From contig JAKQXH010000070.1 of assembly GCA_029561555.1 (NCBI GenBank), positions 1 through 50,188 of the forward strand: a stretch of 50,188 nt of DNA. The letters are read 5' to 3'. Numbering within the stretch: position 1 is the first letter of the stretch; the number at the start of each line of letters is the position of its first letter. The stretch comes from Candidatus Omnitrophota bacterium. Its GTDB lineage: Bacteria > Omnitrophota > Omnitrophia > Omnitrophales > Omnitrophaceae. The position numbers were made by a program, and so were the translations under genes. The notes under the pieces were generated by a model, which was given only the letters and a program-made list of their open reading frames with translations, had not been told where the DNA came from and made no database searches. Below, one piece after another: positions 19,215 through 28,580 of this stretch.

Positions 19215-19589
19215 TTAAGCCCGGCCCCAGACCAGGCTGTAAATCAAAATGCTCAGGACGCCGGCCGTGACCGCGATATAAAAATAATCCTTCTGCCGGA
19301 TAAAAGCGAAAATCGAAAACGCAACCCGCGCGACCGGAGTGGCTATCAGGGCCAGCAGCCCCAATTGAATCAGTCCTCGCCGGCTACCCGACAAGGCGGC
19401 GCGCACAATACCGGAAACGGTTTTTAAATATTCGGGTTCGCCGCGAAAAATTTTATAGTCCGGTAACTGCGCACCGTAGCGGGCCAGATAAATTATCCCT
19501 CCGGTTAATACGATAATGCCGGCCGCAATAACACCCGTCCTAAGAAGGTTTCCCAGCATTTGTTCTATTTTTTCTTCCGTCCAGGCCAT
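19215..19589 (-). CDS. DUF1634-family membrane protein
   Basis: LRTGVIAAGIIVLTGGIIYL...LIQLGLLALIATPVARVAFSIFAF; pairs with the TauE/SafE gene. Confidence 0.85.
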   Translation of the reverse strand: MAWTEEKIEQMLGNLLRTGVIAAGIIVLTGGIIYLARYGAQLPDYKIFRGEPEYLKTVSGIVRAALSGSRRGLIQLGLLALIATPVARVAFSIFAFIRQKDYFYIAVTAGVLSILIYSLVWGRA

Positions 19590-20425
19590 CAGAAGATCTC
19601 CGTCAAGCCTTTGAAAATCATTTCGATCCCCAAGAGAAAAATAACGGCCCCGAAAACAAGCCGGAGTTTTTCGGTTTTGGTGCGGATCAGTATTTTAGTC
19701 CCCAGGGTGGCGCCCGCCAAAACTCCGAGCATGACCGGCATTGCGAGGCCCGGATCGATGTATCCGCGGTTCAGGTAAATTCCCGCGCTGGCGGCCGCCG
19801 TGACGCCGATCATGAAATTACTCGTCGCGCTGGAGACCTTAAAAGGAATTTTCATCGTTTGATCCATTGCCAGCACTTTCATCGCGCCCGAGCCGATTCC
19901 CAAAAGCCCCGAGAGAATTCCCGCGATAAACGTGAGTCCGAAGCCCTGGGGGACCCGTTGAACGTAATATCGCCGAAAGCCCGTTTGGGTGGGAAGCGTG
20001 TTATTTAATTTGAGCCGGGTCGCGATCGAGTCCGGCCGGCCGGAAAGCCCCTCCTCCTTTCCTTTCCGGAAAGAAAGGAAAGCCGAAACGATTAAAACGG
20101 CGCCGAAAACAACGGCAATCAACGGAACGGCGACTTTGGTGGCGATCATGGCGCCGGTGATCGCGCCCAGTGTCGTCGCCAGCTCCAGAAACATTCCGAT
20201 CCGGATATTGGTAAATCCTTCTTTGACGTAAGCGGCCGCGGCACCGCAGGACGTTGCGATCACGGAAATCAGGGAAGCGCCGATCGCGTAACGGATATCG
20301 ATTTTAAACGCGAGGGTCAGCAGCGGCACAATGACGACTCCCCCGCCCAGGCCTGTCAGCGAACCCAAAAAACCGGCCAGGAGAGACGCGGAAAAAAGAA
20401 GCAGTGTCAGGTCAAAAATGGTCAT
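19589..20425 (-). CDS. TauE/SafE family sulfite exporter-like permease
   Basis: LLAGFLGSLTGLGGGVVIVPLLTLAFKIDIRYAIGASLISVIATS; GILSGLLGIGSGAMKV. Confidence 0.93.
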   Translation of the reverse strand: MTIFDLTLLLFSASLLAGFLGSLTGLGGGVVIVPLLTLAFKIDIRYAIGASLISVIATSCGAAAAYVKEGFTNIRIGMFLELATTLGAITGAMIATKVAVPLIAVVFGAVLIVSAFLSFRKGKEEGLSGRPDSIATRLKLNNTLPTQTGFRRYYVQRVPQGFGLTFIAGILSGLLGIGSGAMKVLAMDQTMKIPFKVSSATSNFMIGVTAAASAGIYLNRGYIDPGLAMPVMLGVLAGATLGTKILIRTKTEKLRLVFGAVIFLLGIEMIFKGLTEIF

Positions 20426-20568
20426 TTTTGCGATACGGAATAATCAGTTTCCGGATTCAAAGGTCCCGGAAGGCGATTATAGCATAAAACGGAGAGATTG
20501 CTTTTCCGCTGTTTGGGCGTGAACTCGGCGGAAACCATTTCTGAAAAGCCCGAGAAAGAGGGAATTTC

Positions 20569-21906
20569 TTAAAGGAGCGTGTTGTGCAGGATAACGGCCG
20601 AAACGGTGAAATAAATGACGATCCCGGAGACGTCGACCAAAGTTGCGACAAAAGGGGCGGACGCGCTTGCGGGGTCACATCCGAGCCGGCGCAGCAGCAT
20701 GGGAAGCATGGCTCCGACGGTCGTTCCCCAGACGACGACTCCGATTAGGCTCAGGCAAACCGAAAGCGCGACCAGGAAATAATGCGCCCCGTAAGTATGG
20801 AAAATGAGCTGCCACAGGAGGATTCGCGCGAGCCCGATCGTTGCCAGGACGCAGCCGAGGCCCAGGCCGGTCAGGAACTCCCGGCGGACGATATTCCACC
20901 AGTTGCGCAGGCGGACTTCGCCCAGGGCCATGGCCCGTATGATCAGCGTAGCGGCCTGTGAACCGGAATTTCCCCCGCTTGAAATGATTAACGGCACAAA
21001 CAGGGCCAGCACCACCGCGCGCGCGATCTCTTCTTCGTAATGGGCCATTGCGCTGGCCGTGAGCATTTCGCCGATGAATAATGCCGCAAGCCATCCCGCC
21101 CTTTTTTTGAGCATGGTCCAGAAGTCGATTTGAAGATACGGCTGGTCCAGCGCCTCCATACCGCCCACCTTCTGCATGTCTTCCGTGGCCTCTTCCTGGA
21201 CCGCGCCGAGAATGTCGTCGGCGGTGATGATTCCCTTGATTTTATTTTCATGATCGACGACGGGGAGCGCGATGAATTTGTATCGGTTAAAAAGCCGGGC
21301 GACGATTTCCTGATTCTGATTTTCGGGAACCGTCACGACTTCGGTTTTCATGATTTCGCTGATTTTCCTCTCCTGCGGGGCGCGGAACAACTCCTGAAAC
21401 GAGACGACCCCCAGCAGACGCTGCCCCTGGTCCAGGACGAAAACGTAGAATATGCTCTCAAGATAATCTTTCGCCTGAAGCCGGAGGTAATGAATCGCCT
21501 CGTCAATGGTCTGATCCGGGCGAACCTGCGCGAACCGCGTGTTCATCAGACCGCCGGCAACGTCCGCTTTGTAGGTTAAAAGCGCCTGAACTTCCCGGCG
21601 GGTCCGCTCATCCAGCAATTCGAGCAATTTCGACCGCTGCTTCTTCGGAGACTGCTGAATGATATCGGCGGCTTCGTCGGGCGGAAGCTGGCGCATCCAG
21701 AACAGGCGTTCGGCTTCCGAAGCCTGCAGGATGAAGGCGGCTCTTTTATGACGGGAAAGGGTGAATAAAAATTCCTGGGCGGAAGGGCGGTCCAAAAGCT
21801 CAAACGCTTCGATCTGTTCGTCCGGCGACAAAACATCCCACATCTCGCGGACTTCGAACAGCGTGAGACGTTCGTCGGGAAACGCGGTTTTGGACGATCG
21901 ATTCAT
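20569..21906 (-). CDS. mgtE: Magnesium transporter MgtE
   Basis: MgtE_N, tandem CBS domains and C-terminal TM domain (ISSGGNSGSQAATLIIRAMALGEV); start set at MNRSSKTAF. Confidence 0.95.
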   Translation of the reverse strand: MNRSSKTAFPDERLTLFEVREMWDVLSPDEQIEAFELLDRPSAQEFLFTLSRHKRAAFILQASEAERLFWMRQLPPDEAADIIQQSPKKQRSKLLELLDERTRREVQALLTYKADVAGGLMNTRFAQVRPDQTIDEAIHYLRLQAKDYLESIFYVFVLDQGQRLLGVVSFQELFRAPQERKISEIMKTEVVTVPENQNQEIVARLFNRYKFIALPVVDHENKIKGIITADDILGAVQEEATEDMQKVGGMEALDQPYLQIDFWTMLKKRAGWLAALFIGEMLTASAMAHYEEEIARAVVLALFVPLIISSGGNSGSQAATLIIRAMALGEVRLRNWWNIVRREFLTGLGLGCVLATIGLARILLWQLIFHTYGAHYFLVALSVCLSLIGVVVWGTTVGAMLPMLLRRLGCDPASASAPFVATLVDVSGIVIYFTVSAVILHNTLL

Positions 21907-22011
21907 GATAACCCTTTCCGTTTGTGATATGCGGGTATTATAACCAAAGGTTCGGATTAAATCCCGGTTTCGTTTTCCGCTCGCTAAGGACCGTCCTCCG
22001 TAAAAATAAAA

Positions 22012-22038
22012 GGAGCCGCAACTGCTTGCGGCTCCTTT
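22012..22038 (-). terminator. Rho-independent terminator for the 22073-22252 small gene
   Basis: GGAGCCGCAA ctgc TTGCGGCTCC with T-rich tract on the minus strand (TTTTATTTTT). Confidence 0.8.
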
Positions 22039-22072
22039 CCGCACTGATTGACCGTTTAAACGGGAACCGGCT

Positions 22073-22252
22073 TTACTTTTTAACGGCTTTGGGAGGAACG
22101 ACGGTTCCGCCGAGCGCTTTGCAGGCATCAATCGATTTGACTTTTTTAATGACGCCTTTTACGTCGCAGTTTACTTTCTGGGCTTTGGGTGTCGCAGCCA
22201 ACGCAGTCCCGGCCATCAGCATGACCAATCCTAACGCAGCTATCTTTTTCAT
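22073..22252 (-). CDS. 59-aa exported protein with two cysteines (absent from the supplied ORF track)
   Basis: MKKIAALGLVMLMAGTALAATPKAQKVNCDVKGVIKKVKSIDACKALGGTVVPPKAVKK; upstream minus-strand AGGAGGG RBS; terminator downstream. Confidence 0.75.
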   Translation of the reverse strand: MKKIAALGLVMLMAGTALAATPKAQKVNCDVKGVIKKVKSIDACKALGGTVVPPKAVKK

Positions 22253-22448
22253 TGTTTTAACCCTCCTAAGGTTAGTGAATCTTTCACGGCGGAGTATAGG
22301 ACGGAGACATGACGGCGAAATGAAAATCGGATTAATTTTTATTCATTTTAACTTGTCGCGGGAAAAAGCGTTTTTCGGAACGATTTCGCAGGGGCAATCC
22401 GGCATCGGCCGGGCGGAGGGGAGAGAGCGGTTTTAAATGCGCAACCGG

Positions 22449-22784
22449 TTATAGGGACGCGCGATACAGAATGACGTTCGCTTTCTCGAGAGTGATCAGG
22501 CCTTCCCGCACCATTTCATCCAGAAAGGGAAGGAAACGGTTGATTTTTTCCTCGCTGTCGACGATTTCGATCACGATCGGCAGGTCTTCCGAAAGTCTCA
22601 GGAGTTTCGCCGTGTGCATATGGCTTTTCGCTCCGAATCCCATGAATCCCTTGAGAGCGGTGGCGCCCGCCATGCCTTCCTTTTTTGCCAGATGAATGAT
22701 GGCCTCGTAAAGCGGCTGTCCGTGCCATTTGTCCTGCTCACCGATAAAAATCCTCAAAAGTTTTCCGTCCGCGGGGATTTTCAT
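22449..22784 (-). CDS. DUF190 family protein
   Basis: LLRIFIGEQDKWHGQPLYEAIIHLAKKEGMAGATALKGFMGFG; adjacent to crcB as commonly seen. Confidence 0.9.
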   Translation of the reverse strand: MKIPADGKLLRIFIGEQDKWHGQPLYEAIIHLAKKEGMAGATALKGFMGFGAKSHMHTAKLLRLSEDLPIVIEIVDSEEKINRFLPFLDEMVREGLITLEKANVILYRASL

Positions 22785-22800
22785 GATTGGGATGCCTCCT

Positions 22801-23190
22801 TTAGATGATCTCTCCGAGTAGAACGCCGAGACGAAACAAAAGAAATCCTCCGGCGACGCTGAAAAGAACGTTCAGAAAAGCCCTCAACGTCTCGCCGTCT
22901 TTCATTAGATTGGATGTTTCGAGCATGAAGGTGGAGAAGGTGGTGAAGGCCCCGCAGAAACCGATCATCAAAAGCAGTTTCATCTCGGGGCCGACCAGGA
23001 ATTTTTTTTCCGCGAGACAGGAAAGCAATCCGATCAGAAAGCATCCGAGCAAGTTTACCGCGAAAGTCCCGTACGGAAACGAAGTCCCGAAGACGCGGTA
23101 GGCCGCTCCGGCCAAATAGTAACGGGCAAATCCTCCGGTCAGGCTTCCGATCGCAATTGCCAAAATTTTTTTCAAAAAAGCTACTCCCAT
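22801..23190 (-). CDS. crcB: Fluoride channel CrcB/FluC (start 23190 ATG or 23175 TTG)
   Basis: IGSLTGGFARYYLAGAAYRVFGTSFPYGTFAVNLLGCFLIGLL...GFCGAFTTFSTFMLE. Confidence 0.93.
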   Translation of the reverse strand: MGVAFLKKILAIAIGSLTGGFARYYLAGAAYRVFGTSFPYGTFAVNLLGCFLIGLLSCLAEKKFLVGPEMKLLLMIGFCGAFTTFSTFMLETSNLMKDGETLRAFLNVLFSVAGGFLLFRLGVLLGEII

Positions 23191-23221
23191 AAAAAACCGG
23201 CGATTTTTAAAAACTTGCCGG
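23191..23221 (-). terminator. Terminator after the 23242 gene; its T-tract abuts the crcB ATG
   Basis: CCGGC (23217-23221) / GCCGG (23197-23201) on the minus strand, A/T inner stem, then TTTTTT and ATG. Confidence 0.65.
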
Positions 23222-23241
23222 CTGACGGTTGCTTTCGTTTT

Positions 23242-23655
23242 TTAAGATTTTTTCCGGCCCTTACCGATTGCCCCGGCGGCCTGCGCTTTTTGATTTTGCG
23301 TCCCGCTTGCCATTTGTTTTACGGCTTGTTTCCCTTTTTCTATTCCGACGGCGGTGTAATTATCGATTTGTCCCGCAGTGTTGATTCCCTGGCGGAAAGT
23401 TTGATCGGGGTTCGCGATCGCTTTTTTCCCGACGGACTTGGCCGTGTCGGCTCCGGCGTGCGCCGCGCTTTTCGCGGTCGAAGCGGCGTTATGCGCTACG
23501 TTTCCGGCCGTGCCGGAAGCCTTATTGGCGGTGCTTTTTGCCGTGGAAGCGGCGCTTTTGGCCTTGCTTTTGATTTTGCCGGTCAAACCCGCCTGGCCCG
23601 TGCAGGGCAGAGCAAGTAAAAGCGCGATTACGGTAGCCATTATTTTTTTAAACAT
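23242..23655 (-). CDS. Exported Ala/Lys/Ser-rich LEA-like repeat protein
   Basis: Signal peptide then KSKAKSAASTAKSTANKASGTAGNVAHNAASTAKSAAHAGADTAKSVGKKA. Confidence 0.65.
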   Translation of the reverse strand: MFKKIMATVIALLLALPCTGQAGLTGKIKSKAKSAASTAKSTANKASGTAGNVAHNAASTAKSAAHAGADTAKSVGKKAIANPDQTFRQGINTAGQIDNYTAVGIEKGKQAVKQMASGTQNQKAQAAGAIGKGRKKS

Positions 23656-23774
23656 GTTTTCCTCCCCGTTTTTAAATAACTCTGTTTGCTGTTTGACCTA
23701 TTCTACTCCCGTTTTAAGAGAACGGAAACCGCTTAAATAAGCCGGGATGACAAACCGGGAATGCCGTGGGAACT

Positions 23775-24926
23775 TTAGCCTGCGGGATCGGCGGCCCCTT
23801 GTGTTTTTCGGAGGAGGAAGCGGAAAACGTCTTCGCATAAAAATTGTCCGCGCCGGGTCAAGCGAAGGTTCCCGGCCGATATCTCAAGCAGCCCTTCTTT
23901 GCAAAGTTCGCTAATTCTTCCCGGCAATTCAGGGGAAAGGTGAGAGACGATGTTTTCACGGACACCCTCTTTTAACCGGAGCGCGGTTACGAACGTTTCG
24001 GTGGCCCGGTCCCGCGGGGATAGGAGATCTTCGACGTCGTTTGTCCAAATCCCGGCTTCGCATTTTTCAAGATACCGGGGCACATCCCGGGCGAATTGAT
24101 AACGGACGCCGTTCAGATAGGAAAAAGACCCGGGCCCCAAGCCGAGATATTCCTGATTGCGCCAATAGATCAGATTGTGTCGCGAAGCAAATCCCGGTAT
24201 GGCGAAGTTCGAGATTTCATAATGATCGTACCCGGCCGCGGCGAGTGAGTCGATCGCGTCTGAATACATTTCGCCATGGGAGGCTTCCGGCGGCAGGGAG
24301 AGCTCTCCCCTTCCGAGCATCTTGCCAAATTCCGTGTCGTCGTGGACTTCAAGATCATAGAGCGAGACCTGTGAAACTTTCAGCGCGATGCATTGCGAAA
24401 GGGAATCCCGGAAAATTTCCGCGGTTTGTCCCGGGATGCGAAGCATCAGGTCCAGGCTGATGTTAGCGATTCCCGCGCCGCGTATTTTTTCGAGCGTTTC
24501 GATCGTGTCGCGGACGGAATGACGGCGGCCGAGCGTCCGGAGAAGATTGTCATCGAAGGATTGGACTCCGAGGCTGATCCGGTTGATTCGGATCCCCCGC
24601 GGCTTTGAAAGCATTTCGGGGTCTCCGTCCCCGGGGTTCCACTCGCAGGAAATTTCCGCCTTTTCGCTGATTTTAAAATTCGCCGTTAACGTCTCCAGAA
24701 TTTCCCTCAATTCATCCGGGCGTAAAATGGACGGTGTGCCGCCTCCCAAATAAAGCGTCTCGAATTCCAATGCGCCGTAAATTTCACGCGCATGGAGGAT
24801 TTCTTTTAAAAGGGCTTCCAGGTACCGGCTTCGGAGCGCGGGGGAAGGGTCTTCGAGGCGGACGAAATGGCAATAATGGCATCGCGTTCTGCAGAAGGGG
24901 ATGTGGACGTACAATCCTTTTGTCAT
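23775..24926 (-). CDS. hemW: Radical SAM family heme chaperone HemW
   Basis: LYVHIPFCRTRCHYCHF; TLYLGGGTPSILRPDEL; NRISLGVQSFDDNLLRTLGRRH. Confidence 0.93.
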   Translation of the reverse strand: MTKGLYVHIPFCRTRCHYCHFVRLEDPSPALRSRYLEALLKEILHAREIYGALEFETLYLGGGTPSILRPDELREILETLTANFKISEKAEISCEWNPGDGDPEMLSKPRGIRINRISLGVQSFDDNLLRTLGRRHSVRDTIETLEKIRGAGIANISLDLMLRIPGQTAEIFRDSLSQCIALKVSQVSLYDLEVHDDTEFGKMLGRGELSLPPEASHGEMYSDAIDSLAAAGYDHYEISNFAIPGFASRHNLIYWRNQEYLGLGPGSFSYLNGVRYQFARDVPRYLEKCEAGIWTNDVEDLLSPRDRATETFVTALRLKEGVRENIVSHLSPELPGRISELCKEGLLEISAGNLRLTRRGQFLCEDVFRFLLRKTQGAADPAG

Positions 24927-24939
24927 GGATGAGAACGGG

Positions 24940-25863
24940 CTAAGACGAATATTCGTTTGCGGCGGACTTAAAGGATGTGACGACGTCGCAGTGAGGAAAC
25001 TCGGCGGCGATGTTTTTTTCGAATTGATCGGTCAAAGTTTCGGCCTCCCGGATCGACATCTTGCCGTACGTGAGAAAGCAGACGTCGAGGAAAATTCTTT
25101 TTCCCGCTTTGCGGAACCTAAGGCGGTGAAGCCGGAAAGGATCGGGTTTGTGCTGTTCTACGATCTTTTTGACCGCGTGACGAATTTCGCCTTTGGGAGC
25201 GGCGTCCAACAGCTCCGAGACGTTTGCGGCAATGCTTTGGAGGGGGAGTTTCATCAGGGCCAGACACAGAAGAACGGCCATCACCGGATCGACATACATC
25301 GAAATATTTTCATAGCCCAAACGGCGCAGAACAGCGCCCGACAAAAATCCGAAACACATCGAGAAAGACAATACGCTGTCCGCGAACCAGTGGGTGCCGG
25401 CCGTTTTCAGGACGCCCGAGCGGTTTCGGAGGGCGACGGCGCGGAGGTAAACACCGAGGCCCAATGCCAGGATTCCGCTTGCACAGCTTGCCGCCACCGA
25501 TAAAGGATAGTTGGTAATATCATCCGGATGGATAATGTCCTGGATCGCGAAATTAATTCCGAGGAGACAGGTCGTCAGGATCGCGATATTTTGAAGGACC
25601 CCGGCCAGCGGTTCGTATTTCCCGTATCCGAAATGAAATTCGTGGTCCGGCGGGCTGTCGATTTTATGAATGATGAAGCGGACGAAAAAAGCGACCATCA
25701 GAATCACAAGTCCTGTGGCGGCGTCGATCAGAAGGGCGACCGAATCCGAAATAATGCCGGCGGCTAGCGAGATCAAAAAGATCAGCGTCGCCCCGGCGAT
25801 TGAAATGTGTGACGCGGTGACTTCCGGTCTCCGGTGCCCGGTTGTTGCGCGTTGATCAGACAT
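24940..25863 (-). CDS. Cation diffusion facilitator family transporter
   Basis: IISDSVALLIDAATGLVILMVAFF...DHEFHFGYGKYEPLAGVLQ; HWFADSVLS. Confidence 0.92.
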   Translation of the reverse strand: MSDQRATTGHRRPEVTASHISIAGATLIFLISLAAGIISDSVALLIDAATGLVILMVAFFVRFIIHKIDSPPDHEFHFGYGKYEPLAGVLQNIAILTTCLLGINFAIQDIIHPDDITNYPLSVAASCASGILALGLGVYLRAVALRNRSGVLKTAGTHWFADSVLSFSMCFGFLSGAVLRRLGYENISMYVDPVMAVLLCLALMKLPLQSIAANVSELLDAAPKGEIRHAVKKIVEQHKPDPFRLHRLRFRKAGKRIFLDVCFLTYGKMSIREAETLTDQFEKNIAAEFPHCDVVTSFKSAANEYSS

Positions 25864-26053
25864 CCTGCCTCCTTTCTGTTATGAAGCGCGGGTTTTTTGG
25901 AGCAAAAAAGATTTCGGCAAATTATACACCCGGACAGACCGGAAACGGTACCGGAGCTTTCGCTTTTTTCATTTGACGATTGTTTTAAGCGGAGTTAACT
26001 TCTTTCCGGGATTTTTGGTCCATAACCTGCCGTGAACGGGAAAAGGAGAAGCC

Positions 26054-26530
26054 ATGAAAAAATTTGCAGCGGTCGTGATGATCGGATTCGTTTTTTTCTT
26101 TGCGGTTTCATCGTCTACGGGTTTTGCCATGGACGAGAAAGAACGGGCGGAAATTACCGGTACCGTCAACGCGCTGATGAATGACATTATCAGCGCCGCG
26201 GAGCAGGGGGATGTCGAAAAGACGTTTGAAAACCTGAGCCGCGAGGGGGATGCGTTGTATTACCTGAACGATAAATCCTACGACGCTCCCGCCCTTCTTG
26301 AGTTTTTCAAAAAAGAATTTGCCGGGATGAAAAGCCAGAAAATCGAACCCGCTCAATCCCGGGTCGTTGTTTTTTCTCCGGATGCCGCGGCGTGGATCGC
26401 GAACGGAAGCGGGTACACGGTGGATTTGTCGGGGAATCAAGCACCGTTTTCCTTTACCGAAACGTGGATTCTTCAGAAAATCGGCGGGAAATGGTGCGTG
26501 ACGCATTATCACGAGTCCGTTAAGGAATAA
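26054..26530 (+). CDS. Exported SnoaL/DUF4440-like (NTF2 fold) protein
   Basis: Signal peptide; AWIANGSGYTVDLSGNQAPFSFTETWILQKIGGKWCVTHYHES. Confidence 0.75.
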   Translation: MKKFAAVVMIGFVFFFAVSSSTGFAMDEKERAEITGTVNALMNDIISAAEQGDVEKTFENLSREGDALYYLNDKSYDAPALLEFFKKEFAGMKSQKIEPAQSRVVVFSPDAAAWIANGSGYTVDLSGNQAPFSFTETWILQKIGGKWCVTHYHESVKE

Positions 26531-26648
26531 ATCAACGCCATTCGGTTTGTGAGATCCGCGGCGGTTTAAAAATCGGCTTCAATAGCGTCTTAAGCCGATA
26601 GTGATTTCGGTGTTGCGGTGGATGCGTCTTTAAAATCTTGCTTGGGTA

Positions 26649-27521
26649 TCAGCCTAATTCGAATGAGGTAATTCCGAAGATTTTATCCAAGCGAATGTCC
26701 GGCGCGGGGCCAAGATACATCCGCGTGGTTGTGAATACGGGCCGCATGCCGAACGAAGAAGCCAAGCGCAGACCGGCCGGGTTCACTTCCGGGATATCCA
26801 GATAAACCATCTCAGGCGGCCGGACGGACGAACACAACCGAAGAAAAAGTTCGTTGGCGATGGATTCGTTGTCCGCGAATAAGGGCCCGATTTTATAACC
26901 GGTGTCGCATTTCCGGATGACACCGTATCCTTTTAATGACCCGCGTTCGACCCATCCGAAGGCTTTCGTGTTTTTCATGGCGAGCCACTTTTCAAGAAAA
27001 ACTTTTCTTTCGGCGGGGAAACATTGGCGGTCGTAGGTCCCGATTTTGCTCCGATCAATCGCTGAGGCCGGGACGGTGAGCGTTGTTTGGGAAACCGTCA
27101 GCGGCGCGGTCATTTTGTATTCATAACGGGTATTGCCGTACGCGGGGCGGAACCCCGCCCGTTCGTAATTTTTCTGCTGTGCGAGCACGCCATCCAACCC
27201 GATTGCTCGTGTGGTTTTAAGGCGCGCCAATGCCGTTTGCCCTAACTGAATCCCGAAGCCTTGGCCGCGAAATTCCGCAAGCACGATATAAAAACCGACA
27301 AAAGCGAAATCCGAACCGTAAGAAACCGCCGAGACGCAGCCCACCGGCCTTCCGTCAAGCAGGGCGATGAAGAAACCCTCCGGATCCGTTTCGTAAAAGG
27401 CGCGCGCGTCCTCCAACCCGGGGTTCCATCCTTCTTTCGCGGCCTGCCCGACCGCGAAATTCATTTCCGATTCCTCCATCTGTCTGATCACGAAATTTTT
27501 CATACGGTTAACCATGTGCAA
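26649..27521 (-). CDS. GNAT family N-acetyltransferase (two-domain)
   Basis: MKNFVIRQMEESEMNFAVGQAAKEGWNPG...VGFYIVLAEFRGQGFGIQLGQTAL. Confidence 0.88.
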   Translation of the reverse strand: MHMVNRMKNFVIRQMEESEMNFAVGQAAKEGWNPGLEDARAFYETDPEGFFIALLDGRPVGCVSAVSYGSDFAFVGFYIVLAEFRGQGFGIQLGQTALARLKTTRAIGLDGVLAQQKNYERAGFRPAYGNTRYEYKMTAPLTVSQTTLTVPASAIDRSKIGTYDRQCFPAERKVFLEKWLAMKNTKAFGWVERGSLKGYGVIRKCDTGYKIGPLFADNESIANELFLRLCSSVRPPEMVYLDIPEVNPAGLRLASSFGMRPVFTTTRMYLGPAPDIRLDKIFGITSFELG

Positions 27522-27560
27522 TAGCGGTTTGCTTGCACCGAAAACAAAGAAGTTTTTCTG

Positions 27561-28370
27561 TCACAATGCATAGTAATAACCGTTTCTTTTGCTGATTCTG
27601 ACCGGGATATCAAAAAGCGCGCTGATATTGCGGGAAATCAAGACAATCTCCTTCGGGCCGTCTTCTATGATCCGGCCGTTTTTCATCAGCGCGACCCGCC
27701 TGATTTCGGGGATGATGTCCTGAAGATTCTGCGTCACAAGGATCATGCCGGTCCCGGCCCGGACGATTTTGCGCATCATATTCTTGAAATGATGCGTCGA
27801 CCGCAAATCGAGGCTGTTGGTCGGCTCATCCAGGATCAGCGCTTTGGGGTCGTGAACAAGCGCCCGGGCGATCAGAAAGCGCCGCGCTTCTCCGGAAGAC
27901 ATCACGGACATCGCCCGGTTTTTCAGACGGTCAATCTCAAGAAATCGGAGGACACTCAATGCCTTTTTCCGCTGCCCGGCCGTGATCCGCTCGCCATGAA
28001 GCCCGATCCCGCCGAAAAACCCCGAGAGCACCGTTTCCAGCCCGGAAATTTCCCGGGCACACAGCGACTGCAGGTTATTTGAGACGAGGCCGAGCAAATA
28101 GCGGAGCTCAAAAATATTCCACGAATCTTTTCCCCACACGCGAAACAGGGCTTTTTCATCCGCCAGGGGATAGTATTCCCGCGTGATCAGTTTCAGCAGG
28201 GAGGTTTTCCCTGCGCCGTTGGGCCCGAGGATCGCGATGTTCTCCCCGGCGGGGACCCGGAGGGAGATATTCCGGAGGATTTTTTTCTTTCCGCCGTCTT
28301 TCGCGACCGTGATGTTTTTCAGTTCCAAAATGGGTGGAGGCCGGTTTATTTTCATCGTATTTTCTTTCAA
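27561..28370 (-). CDS. Stand-alone ABC transporter ATP-binding protein
   Basis: Walker A GPNGAGKTS, MSSGEARRFLIARALVHDPKALILDEPTNSLD; no permease neighbour. Confidence 0.88.
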   Translation of the reverse strand: MKENTMKINRPPPILELKNITVAKDGGKKKILRNISLRVPAGENIAILGPNGAGKTSLLKLITREYYPLADEKALFRVWGKDSWNIFELRYLLGLVSNNLQSLCAREISGLETVLSGFFGGIGLHGERITAGQRKKALSVLRFLEIDRLKNRAMSVMSSGEARRFLIARALVHDPKALILDEPTNSLDLRSTHHFKNMMRKIVRAGTGMILVTQNLQDIIPEIRRVALMKNGRIIEDGPKEIVLISRNISALFDIPVRISKRNGYYYAL

Positions 28371-28580
28371 AAAATTTTTGCCGGAAGCATCTTATCTTGA
28401 AAATAAAGCCAGGACAAATAAAAAGGGGGCTTCCTTAATTAAAACACCGCAGCGGAATTTTCCGCCATGCGAAAAATCCGGATTGATTTCGGAACAGACA
28501 GCCCTTTATTCTTTGCGGTATAATAAACAAAAACAGGCTTTCGATCAGCACCGGTTTTTGTTTTCGGCGGGGTTCACGAA

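Noticed and set aside
21907-22010. M-box or other Mg2+ riboswitch upstream of mgtE
   Set aside because: No recognisable M-box core; spacing to the neighbouring terminator leaves little room.
23175-23260. Fluoride riboswitch upstream of crcB
   Set aside because: The conserved GG.GAUGG...GCCC pattern is not visible; the hairpin there is a terminator-like palindrome.
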